Positions 10,039 through 22,000 of a DNA stretch of 64,000 nt are shown here, piece by piece. Positions within the stretch are counted from its first letter, which is position 1. Each line of letters opens with the position of its first letter. This DNA is from Lumbricus terrestris (Eukaryota > Annelida > Clitellata > Crassiclitellata > Lumbricidae): positions 1,160,584 through 1,224,583 of the forward strand of contig OX457053.1 of the NCBI GenBank assembly GCA_949752735.1. The letters are read 5' to 3'. The notes beneath the pieces were generated by a model. The model did no database searches and was not told the origin of the DNA. It saw only the letters and a program-made list of their open reading frames with translations. The position numbers were made by a program, and so were the translations under genes.

Positions 10039-13000
10039 CTAGATTGGACAAGTAAAACAACTTAGAAGGAATTAGGAACTGAGGATTTATGTCGCAATTG
10101 GTTACATTTGGTTTCAACGAACATATCACCCAACTATCCACCAACTCACCAACCATCCAACCATCCACAGAACAATCCACCCATCCATTTACTCCACCCA
10201 CTCATTCATGGCATTATACACGGAACACTTATCTAGATAACCAATCACGTTCTCATGCGCTGACATACAAATCCAGCAATGCAAAAATAGAAGTGTTCAT
10301 GATGTTGATAAAGTAATTTGAGATACTTAATTCTAGATAGGTGGCCCACCCACTGAGACGACATTGCATGAGATGTTGATTGTATTGACGACAAATGAAA
10401 GTCGATTATGAAATTTTGATGCACATTATGCGAAGTCTTATCTACCACTATTATAATCATAACCCTAGGTACTTTCAGTATTTCTTAAAACAGAGTGACA
10501 GGGCTGCCAACCGTCCCGGATTCGCCGGGACAGTCCCGGAATCGACCCTGTGCGTCCCGTGTCCCGGATCGATCTCAAATTGTCCCGGAATTTGGTCCAG
10601 ATCTCCACTTAGCACAATTATTGTTCCTATTAATTTTTGCTTACTAAACTCATCCACTTGTACGATGATTTTTACGTTCTGTTTTCTATCAGACCTATAC
10701 ATTACATTGTTGGCTGAACATCAGGAGTTAAGGTCTTCAAAACTTTACAAATCAATGACGCTCGGTTTCGGTTTAGCATATTGTGTTCAGTTTTAATGCT
10801 TTTTGCGAGAGAGCGTTCAGCATTATGAACGATCTGTTGCCTAACAATCACAATTATACATTAGCACCGAGAGTAACTAGAGTTCATGGACCGGACCTTT
10901 TTAAAGCACAACTGTTAGCATGACATAGGCCTAAATTATGCTGATATCTGCGGCTTTGTGCCCAGTATTCTGGGACTGCTTAACGCACATATTAAGTAGA
11001 CCCTATAATATATTAAGCATAGGCCATAGGTTAAAATAATATAAATTCTGCTCTCCGGTCACAGACCTATGAGCCAACGATACCTACGAACTTCCCTCAA
11101 TGTTGGCTAATACAGTAGGCCTAACATGTAAGTCTTACTCTGATGAACCTAGGTGACTAGAGTTTGAAATGCTTCTTCTCGAAGTTGATTCTTGTCTTAA
11201 ATTTAGGCTATAAAATTATGTCTTTTGATGATTTGCCTGAAATTATTAAGGACTTTTTTTTAGTAGGCCTAGATTGTAGATGTAGATTCTATTCTGAGCT
11301 GACACAACATTTGCTACTCATGCGCTTCTGTGGATTGTGTAAATTGGTAATGGCACATCGAGTGAATGAAGGTGTCCCGGAATGGCAAAATCAAAAGTTG
11401 GCAGCCCTAGTTCCGTATCCACCATTTTAAAGCGCTAGGTAGAGACGCTCTTAATATATATTATTTGTAGGCTTGGCGCACGATTCGAATTCCTACACTT
11501 GGGAGATTCAAGGCGGAGCTACAAGTTTATGTATAATTATTAGTGAGCTATGACGTGACTAAGGCTATAGTCTTTATTATAAGAGGTCGTTGGTTTTAGT
11601 AAACACTCGAGTAAAATGGCGGCATGTTCTGTGAGAGAAATTGTGTCTGTGTTTTCGAGCAATTTTCCAAACGAAATAAATGGTCAGTTATCGTCAGAAG
11701 ATTGTGTTGTTGTTCGCTCCACATCCAGAAATAAAAAAAGGACGTAAAGGAGTGGCTGGACGAGTTTGCGAGAGTTGCTGACGTTTCATACATAGAACCG
11801 CTCTCGACTCTAGCAGGGCAGGAAAATAGAGATTTGAGTTTAATAAAGACTTTGTAATGGGTGATTCGGTATTTATGCTATGCCTTAACTGTTTTTGTGA
11901 GCAATAAAAATGTGTTAAATCATTTATTCATTCGTTCGTTTAGAAGGTACGAAATAATAAGTAAGTAAGACGTGAGGAATAACATCGACCTAACCAATAT
12001 TTTTTAAAACACTTTTGCTTAAATTTGAGCTGGATGAATTAAAAATGTTCTCGCATTAATTGGAGTTGGAATGATGACAATGTTCTTGTGTGAATTGGAG
12101 ATGGGTTGGTGATCAATAATTGTTACTTAAATGGAAGTTGGTTGCCTATCTGTACAGGTTGTCCACGGGGCTGATGTCATACGCCACTTCATAAGCCCCT
12201 GCATAATTATTCGGTGGGCGCAGTTTGATTATTTTTCGTCAATCCATTTTATATCCAGCTTCTACTTTGCTGGATGCATGTATTTTTAGACCTGAAACGG
12301 AAGCAGGATCCATGTATTTTTAGATCTGAAATGGAAGCTGGATGCGTGTATTTTTAGACCTGAAATGGAAGCTGGATCCATGTATTTTTAGATCTGAAAT
12401 GGAAGCTGGATGAAAGTATTTTTTATACCTGAAATGGAAGCTGGATGCATGTATTTTTTTTAACCTGAAATGGAAGCTGGATCCATGTATTTTTAGATCT
12501 GAAATGGAAGCTGGATGCATTATTTTTAGATCTGAAATGGAAGCTGGATGCATGTATTTTTGATGCCTGAAATGGAAGCTGGATGCATGTATTTTTAGAC
12601 CTGAAATGGAAGCTGGATGCATGTATTTTTAGATCTGAAATGGAAGCTGGATGCATGTATTTTTGATGCCTGAAATGGAAGCTGGATGCATGTATTTTAG
12701 ACCTGAAATGGAAGCTGGATGCGTGTATTTTTAGACCTGAAATGGAAGCTGGATCCATGTATTTTTAGATCTGAAATGGAAGCTGGATGCGTGTATTTTG
12801 ATACCTGAAATGGAAGCTGGATCCATGTATTTTTAGATCTCAAATGGAAGCTGGATACAAGTATTTTTGATACCTGAAATGGAAGCTGGATGCATGTATT
12901 TTTTGACCTGAAATGGTAGCTGGATCCATGTATTTTAGATCTGAAATGGAAGCTGGATGCATGTATTTTTGATGCCTGAAATGGAAGCTGGATGCATGTA

Positions 13001-16000
13001 TTTTTAGACCTGAAATGGAAGCTGGATACATGTATTTTTAGACCTGAAATGAAAGCTGGATCCATGTATTTTGATACCTGAAATGGAAGCTGGATCCATG
13101 TATTTGTAGATCTGAAATGGAAGCTGGATTTATGAATTTTTGGATCTGAAATGGAAGCTGGATGCATGTATTTTCAGATGTCAATTAATTACCCCAGGCC
13201 TACTGTAATATATTCCGCTAAAATGATAGTCTATGATATACACAATAATTAATTCTGCTATTCCGTTTTCCGAAATGAGAAAAATTAATTACGGTAAAAC
13301 GATAGATTACCCTATTGTCCCAGCAATTTTTTTTTCTTAGTATAACTTCTAATTAACTCAAAATGATTGTTCATCGATAAAGCTTCAATTTCAAGCGTCA
13401 ATAGAACCAACTTTTATACGGATTGCTTTTAAATTGGTGTTTTTTTTTATTTCGTGTAAACTCGACGGGCCGACGGCCGTAAGGTTTTGTGGGCAAAGCG
13501 GCCGTGTCAATACAATTGTCGTTTGATTGACGGATCACGTGCACGCTCATTAATATGCACTAATATGTAGCTCCGCCTTATGCGTCTCCCAAGTGTAGGA
13601 ATTCGAATCGTGCGGCCGGGGCTGTTACAGTCAGCGGTGCGCACGAACATGTTTAGTTCAGTTAAAATCTTTCGCCTAATATGTTGACTATGATGCTGCG
13701 AAACGTTCTGGTCGTTGCAATTTTTATTGGAGCAATTGCATTCGCTGGCTGCATGCTGATCGATTGGTATGAAGGTACGCAGCCTAATCTATAATCACTA
13801 TTTTAACTAGAAAGGCAAGGGAATAAAAATCCAGAGGGGTCATTGCATAATTACGTAACGCTCGAGGGTGGGTGGGTGGGGTCATTGAAAACGTTACGAC
13901 ACGTTAAATGGGTGGTCAGAGGCAACGTTACGAAGCGTTACAGGGTGGGTGGGTGGGTCAAAAACGGTCATTTTCGGCGTTACGTAATTATGCAATGACC
14001 CCAGATGGGCTATAGGCCTATTTATACGAAAGTAAATAAGCAACACGCCATAATTCACCAGGCGAGCAACGACGCGTAGGCGTGACTAATGGAATGAAAT
14101 TCTGAATGTAGATAATACTTTTATACTGAACGTTAAGGGTTGAATTGAATTAGGCTATAGCAGGTGAAAGTGATGTCCTAAGTTATGCGGATCTTGTGTG
14201 TACACTGTGTTTACTAAGAAACTGTGCTGATCTCTAGGCAATATTCTTTACCCAGCTCATGTCATTGTTGTCGCTGTTAATTGTGATGTTGTTCATCTTG
14301 CTCCTCCTCCTCTTCCTTGTCTTCTTCTATTTCTTCTTCTTCTTCTTCTTCTTCTTCTTCTTCTTCTTCTTCTTCCTCTTCCTCTTCCTCTTCCTCTTCC
14401 TCTTCCTCTTCCTCTTCTTCTTCTTCTTCTTCTTCTTCTTTTTTTTGACCGTGGAAATGGTTTATTTTTCCCGGGCTTAGTCCCCCGCAAGAAGGCTTTA
14501 GCCCCTCCAAGAACGGAAACCAAACTCCGCCCATGCTACTCGGAACAACAGTGATTTTCATTGGCTTTTGGATTACAGTTCAAAATTGTGATTGAAATAC
14601 GTTGCATTTTCAAATTAGTATTACCGTAGCCTACCAGATCAGGTGAAGTAATAATAACCAGATAGAATTGGAGATGGAAATTAATATAGGGCCTATCCAA
14701 GATTTTCAACCGTGGTAGATGTCAATGTAGGCCTATTATCGTATCGTTGCAGCACCACTATTTGTAAGGTTTCATCGCATGCAGAATGCTGATACTGAGC
14801 AGTTTGATCTGGCTGTTAGATACACGTTGACGCTTCTTTTTGTATTTTAGAGTCGAAAAACTCGGAATTGCTAAACGCTTTCATACATTTTCACAACAAG
14901 TATGCACGTGAGCTGAAAGTGAATAACTCGACAATAGCAGAGCGAATTCACCGAGATTATATGCTGGAAATCGAACGAACTTTTCGGCGGAAAGGCATCT
15001 GCCACCATTTAGAATGGAGGCAATTAGGAAAAAGTGGTGCAGGTGATGACGTTTTGTTCGACGTTATGCTGGTCATAGATAGATACGAACATGATCTACA
15101 GGTGCATCACGATTACACAAAACCTGGTTACGCCTGGCTGAAAATAAATCGAGACGGACCACGAAGTCCAGAGTTGGACAGGGTCTTGAAATATTGGAAT
15201 TTCATCGGAAACATTTTCGCCGGTGACTTACATATCAATCCTGACAAGATGATTGACATCTTGATTAATAAATTGTACAATTTCTTCAGATCTATTTTGG
15301 CCACTTACTTATACGTCGACCCTGAAAAGACATCTGACATATTCTATAGCGAATTGCAGAATCTTATCAATGACTCGGATGACATGAAACGGAGGGTGAA
15401 ACTTAGCAGAAATGGGCAAGCCATTCGGATGGATGTTTATCCGGACACTGGATTACTGTTCTGGGGACCTCGCTTGTATTCAGCAGAACTAGCTCCGGCA
15501 TACCAAATTGACGGCACTCGTTACGTGTGCACGCCATTAAAAGGAGAGGTTCCGAATAGATTGACATGGAGACGTTCTTTCTCCACTTATGATAAGCTAA
15601 ATCCATCTGGAGGTGCTAGGCATGTTCTGCTTGCTCTCGAGGCCTTCCGCAATCGTGAGTCTGACTTGGAGCCTCTGACCTCTTACCATATCAAGATGGC
15701 GTTGATGTATGAAATGGATGCGGAATATGACTGGAGCAATCGAGCGCTTGTCCTGAGGTTCCAGGGTGTTCTTGGTCACCTGCAGACATGTTTAGACAAC
15801 GGAGTCCTTCCGCTTTACCATTATCCGGAGTTCAACTTGCTTTCTTCGGTATCTGCGGTTAGCCTGAGAAACATGAGCGACAGAATACGACTCATTCGAT
15901 CGAATAGAGACGAACTGATGAAAATTCTGATGTCGTGAAAAAGCATGAAGTGATCTGCTTCCATTTGAGATTTCATCATCTCTCCCCTAACATCATTCCG

Positions 16001-19000
16001 TTTTGTGTAAATCAAAATGATTTGGGACTCAGTTGAAACAGTCCTTGGTTGAATAGTTCTGTAGTTTAATTAAGGTACTCTTTGGCCTCTTTTCCGTGAT
16101 TTTAAGGATGCTATAATAATTATAAACTGACTTGTTTATATTCGGTAATCGCCAGTGCTATTGTCAAAGGTAATTGAGGTTATTCGTATCTCAACCGATG
16201 GCGCTCCAAAGTCAAGTCGAAACCAGGTCAACATTCCGAAATTCTGACCAATAGGACATACATGTAGGTGTGGTCATGTATAGGCTACGCGACTCTTGGT
16301 ATCGGTTTCCTGATTAGTTGCAGTTTAACGACACTAGGCCTACATGTGTGGTAACAAAGACCATTAGCGTCGCACTCCTGCCTTAGCCAAGCTTGGCACT
16401 GGCACTGGCAACCAGTGGCGGAGTTTCGGTCTCCAGAAAATATAATCAGCCAAATATATAATGACGTGGCTACAGCTGTTTAAGCTTGCAAACGCTTTGC
16501 TGGCCCAGTTCAATAGCCTGCGCTTTGAGCCAACGCCATTATTGTTCAACAATCTGGGTCAATCAGATACAGTTGCATTATAATGTTCCCAGTGTAGCTA
16601 ACAACAGCAGGTGATTTAGCAATTCACCTCCCTTTAGTTGCATTGCATTTTATCAGCTGTTCCTCGGCTATCAAAGGTTTCTGCTCGAACTTAATTATAG
16701 TAATAGACAGTGTGCAAACAAGGCTTAAAATAATTATAATGGTAACTCTGAGGTAGAGCTGCCAACCGTCCCGGATTCGCCGGGACAGTCCCGAAATCAG
16801 CCCTGTGCGTCCCGTGTCCCGAATTGATCTCAAATTGTCCCGGAATTTGCTCTAGAGATCCACTTAGCGCAATATTGTTCATATTTTGCTTAGCCTACAA
16901 AACTCAACCAGTTTTAGCCTGCATGATGATTTTTTCGTTCTGCTCTCTGTCGAACCTAACGTTGGCTAATCATCGAATGCTGACGTCTAAAAAACTTTAA
17001 AAACCACCGAAACTCGATATAGGCTTAGCGTATTCTGTCCGCTTTAAATGCATTCTGAGCAGTGACATTTCAGTTCAAAAGATGATTCCCAATTTTCGTT
17101 CTTATTCCCGTTAACGAAAATTAATAATTTTACTTCTAATTTATATTTCCGTTAACGAAAATATCCCTGTTTCTGAGTGTGAGCGTTCAGCATTATGAAC
17201 CTGTTGTCTAACAATCGCAAATTACATCTGAGCACCGATCAAGAGTCCACCGACCATAATTATTAAAGCAGAACTGTTGCTTAAAAAGTTTATAAAGTTT
17301 AGAATGATAGAGGTCTATCATCTGCCTAATTCTACGACTTTGTGCCGTCTTCTGGAACTGCTTAAAGCTCAGAAGTATAAGATTAAGGCAAGTTCAAATT
17401 CTGCTCTCCGGTCGCAGGCCTATGAGCCTAGGATACCCATAAACGTCTCTCACGTTGGGTACACAAGTCTTACACTTACAGGCCTAGGTGTCTGGAGTTT
17501 GAAATGCTGTCTTCTTGAAGTTGAATCTTAAATTAAGGTTACTTGTCTTTTGATGATTTATCTGAAATTATTACGGACTTGTTTTAGTAGATTGAAGATT
17601 ACGGTATATAGATTGGTCTGACACAACATTTGTTACATTATGCATTTCTATGGAGTGTAAATTGGTGATGGCACATCGTGTGGCTGCAGGCGTCCCGGAA
17701 TGGCAAAATCAAAAGTTGGCAGCCCTAGTGTTACTGGATCCTTCCAGCTCTATGTTATTGCAAGGCTTGAAATTGAATAATACCATGGCTTTGCTTGAAA
17801 CAGCCAGCGGTAAATGCCTTATGCATCATGGAAGCAGTATAATTGAATTTTATCTAATATATGTGTCAATTGTTAAATTAACCTGATTCGTTTCCTTAGA
17901 ATTAGGACGGCAATAACAACAGCAACAGCCACAATCAGGATTCCAATAAGAATTCCAGCCACCAATCCACCCATTGATGCTGCAATAAAACAAACAAATT
18001 ACACAACATATTCAAATATAATTATCATAGGATTAAACAAGGACTTTAAACATGTATTATAGGACACTCATTAACACAAGACTTTTATTAGCATACAACC
18101 GTGAACATAACACCCAATATCAACATTGGACTTTCATTAACATAGGAGTCTAGGATCTACATTAACATAGGATCTTGGATTAGAATAGGAACTTTATTAG
18201 CATAGGACCATTTTACAGAACTTTCATTAATATAGGACCCACATTAACATAGCTAGGTCTACTAGCATTATATAATATGTTTATGCTAATGTCGAGTTTT
18301 TTCCATGAAGGTAGGAAAAAACTCGACATACATAATTATATGCAATCCAGTAATGCAGTCATTAAGAAGTAGGCCTGCGTCTCTAATCACATAACGAATG
18401 ATAAAATCATTCATAGTCTCCTATGAGTAGCAATTGAAAATTTACTTACAGCTTGTATCGTCACTCTCAAGCAGCGCATTGTTCAGTACAACTGCAAGTA
18501 AAAACCCAATTCGTTGCACAATTATATATAAGCTTCTGTGGATGAATTAATAAATTCGTATTGTGGCGGAAAAAGACCCGTAGCGGGAAGCCTCCCTCTC
18601 TGCAGACGCCCAAGCTTCCGTGTAACCAGGATAGCGGAAGTGGAAGGACGCGTGTCGTTTCAGGGGGGTGGAAACGTAAGTCCGCCTCCAGGGTATTTCG
18701 AAGGAAAGGTGGGGCACTTCCGGTCGCTCCGCCCGTAGAGAACACCACGACGTTCGAATGAAGACACGATATTTATTCTCACAACGACAAACTGTCACAC
18801 GGTCGCTATATCGTCCGTCGGTCCACTACTCGTCCGCTGTACGTCATGGACTAACTGCCTCGCTGATTCGTCGACGACTACGTCACCACGTATGACTCTC
18901 TCGGACGGATTCGATGACAGGATCGAAGACTCTCTTGATCACTCGAAGACTATCTCTGCGTACGGGCTCCGTCGATGACTGGCTATCACTAAAACACAGC

Positions 19001-22000
19001 CCCTTATATACACTACCCGGGGGTGGGCGTGGCCAAAGAACGCGGGAACGAAAAGGCAGGCTAGCCTTTAAAGAGGCAGGCCAGCCTTCTGAAAGAGGCA
19101 GGCTAGCCTTTAAAGAGGCAGGCTAGCCTTCTAAAAGAGGCAGGCTAGCCTTTAAAGAGGCAGGCCAGCCTTCTGAAAGAGGCAGGCTAGCCTTTAAAGA
19201 GGCAGGCTAGCCTTCTGAAAGAGGCAGGCCAGCCTTTAAAGAGGCAGGCTAGCCTTCTAAAAGAGGCAGGCCAGCCTTCTGAAAGAGGCAGGCTAGCCTT
19301 TAAAGAGGCAGGCCATCGCGCGGGAAACTAGAGGCACTAGAGGACCAAAAGGCAGCGGCCTCAAAAGAGGCAGGCTAGAGCGCGGGAACCATGAAGCACG
19401 TGCAGTTCAGAGTACGGAAGGCCTCGAAAAGAGGCAGGCTGGAGCGCGGGAAACGGACAACAGGAGAAGGCAGAAGAGGCGGGTCGCGCTAAAGAAAATG
19501 GGGAGGGTCCCTTCCCCAATTTCGCTACAATCCTCCGCCCTCCACGGTAAAAAATGTCCTCATTTTTTCGTTTACGCTCCCACGGGGACAGTCCAAGGTC
19601 TCGCAGTCCAACCTACGTCCACATAGTCGGTAACACATACAAGAACATCGGTCCCACACGGGACAACAAAAACGATCCTTAACTATGCGTTTAGTACAAC
19701 AGGCAACGTTGCGCCTTAATTAATCACAATGTCCTTCAGTTCACGAAGAAATTATGCAATCTCCTTTGCGACATAATTACTCAATGTCTTTCACTTCGCA
19801 GCAGATTAAGCAATGTCTCTCAATTCACGACAACGTTACGCACTGTTCTTCAGTACGACAGCAATATGCAGTGTTCTTTAGTCCATGACAAAGTTACGCA
19901 GTGTCTTTCATTTCACGACGACAATAGTTAATATCTTTAAGGCACAAAACACGACCCACCAAGGCCAACTACTTCTTAACTAGTCCAGTCCTAAACGAAA
20001 GACTGTAACACAACACGATTCGTCTCATACAAGACAACACTTAAGCCGAAAGCGGCAACACTAACTAGTCAGCAATTAAGCTCACAGAAACTCGTTCCAC
20101 CGGAACAACAATTGAACAGAACACTCTCAAACAACGAAGTTAACCGTTTCTAACCTCGGAACCGTTCAAGCGTCTTCACTGGAAAGGGAAATGGCGTCGG
20201 GGCTGCGTTGGCCCGGCGGAAAAGGGGAATCATCCGACTCCGACGGCACGTAGTCGGGGTCATTGGGGTCGTCGTTTCCCGATGAGGAGGAGGGTTCGCT
20301 GGTCAGATCGACGACGGGTTCTTCATCGTCCATCGGAGGATCCATCGGGTCGAAGATCGGGTTGCTGATCAAATCATAGTAGAGCCACCTCTCGTCAACG
20401 TCCGGTGCGGGGGGAGGAGGAGGCGGAGTGCAGGGGCGCACCATTGCGACCCCGCGCGGGCGCACGGTCCCGATGCGTCCAGTTTGGAAAGCGATCTCCG
20501 CGACAGAAGCCGGAAATTGAGGGTAGGTCAGCCGTACGCGGGTCAGAAATTGTCCCAGATCGAGAAACAACCCCGGGCTGTCGGCCATGCGATAAACCGC
20601 ACGCACTTCCGCTTCGGTGGGCGCTGCAGCCAACGGTTCAGCAGGGGGCGCCAAGACTTCCCCGTCGTCGGGAGGTCGGATGGCGTCGACCAGAGCCAGC
20701 AGGGCTTCCGCTTCCGGTCCGGGCGATAGCAGAGACGGGGACGCCGGCGGGTCGCCTTCCGTCAACGCCTGCGTTCCGATCACTCCCGTTCCTCCGGTGC
20801 AGCAACGTCAATCGGCATCAAGTAGTCCAGCAGGTCGTCCAACTCCGGTCCTTCCATCAACTCTTCCAGCACGACCCCTTCCGGGAGGAAGTCCATAGCT
20901 TCGGTCGACCCGGTCGCTTCCACGGTAGTGAGTGCCTCCGTCGAGGTCGACGGCGATTCGCTTACTTGGATCCGTCGCACGCAAGCTTTCTTCCGTCAGC
21001 TGCGTCCGTGCGTCTTTCGCTCGTGGCGTAGCAAAGATTGCCATCCGTAATCTCCGGAGTAACACGCCGAGCACAGGGAACAACGAAACAGTGGTGCCTC
21101 GGCCATGTTCATCCGACGAAAGAGGCTGATGTGGGGTCGGCGACAGAATTTACCTCGGCAGGCTAGGTGGATCGCTCGCCTCCCTCCGCCAATCCAGTCG
21201 ATCGTCTCAGCAGGTGACGTTGCCCGGTCGCGCTCATCGAGCGATCGATAGATCGCCCCGCCCTCTTGCACAGACGGGCAATATAGGCGCGAAGGCACGC
21301 ACCCTCTCATTCTCTCGGATTGCTGCTGTTGGCTCCACCCCCAAGGACATGGACCCTCATACACAACCTCTGACGTCACCCATGGCTCCAAATAGGGCGG
21401 TACCTCTAACAGTCGCCTAGAATTTGGGCTAATTTTAGTCCTACGTTTAGTTTGCGTGAACCTATTGACCTTAAACGCTCTGCGTTGCACCAATAACCGG
21501 GTCTGCGCTGCTTCCGCTGTCCGTCCGTACTCAACGCTTAACCTATGGTCGCTGCAACCGGTCCCGGACATACCCTCGCTAACAGCGGGTTCCTCTACCC
21601 CATCGCTTAACATGGCGTCTAGTGCATTACCCATTACCTCCCTATGGAGTACGGGGTGGCGTCTCAAGGGCTGCCTCACAGGGCGCGTTTCACCTGTTTC
21701 TATCCTGTGGGTCGTAATCGACGTCCTACCCAAATCTCTGTCGTTAAGCGAAAACACATCTTGGTACTCCTGCAGTAACTGGTCTAGTCGTCGGCGGATC
21801 TCGAAGGGAACCTCTTCCGGCAAATCCTTCGTCAACGTGTCTCTCCACACGGTCTCATCGCCTAACGCTTCGTTCCGCTTCGGTTCCGTTCCCTGTTCAA
21901 CTTCCACGGGGTGTAACCCGCCTAGGAACCGGTCCTTAGCTATTCTCACTGGTTCCTCATTTAGATTTACCAACCTCACCGTAACATCTGCGCGGTCTTC

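Noticed and set aside
12320..13167. Overlapping minus-strand ORFs of 100-156 aa with repeating HPASIS/SSFHFR
   Set aside because: They arise because the 34-bp minisatellite unit lacks stops; the frame shifts between units and no splice or start context supports a protein.
12240..13175. Possible CRISPR-like array
   Set aside because: Units are contiguous with no unique spacers, and the host is a eukaryote; it is a minisatellite.
14259..14561. Poly-Phe, poly-Glu and poly-Arg ORFs
   Set aside because: Translations of a TTC/TTCCTC microsatellite.
20166..20783. Envelope gene for the LTR element
   Set aside because: No signal peptide, membrane segment or cysteine pattern; the protein is acidic and Pro/Ser-rich.
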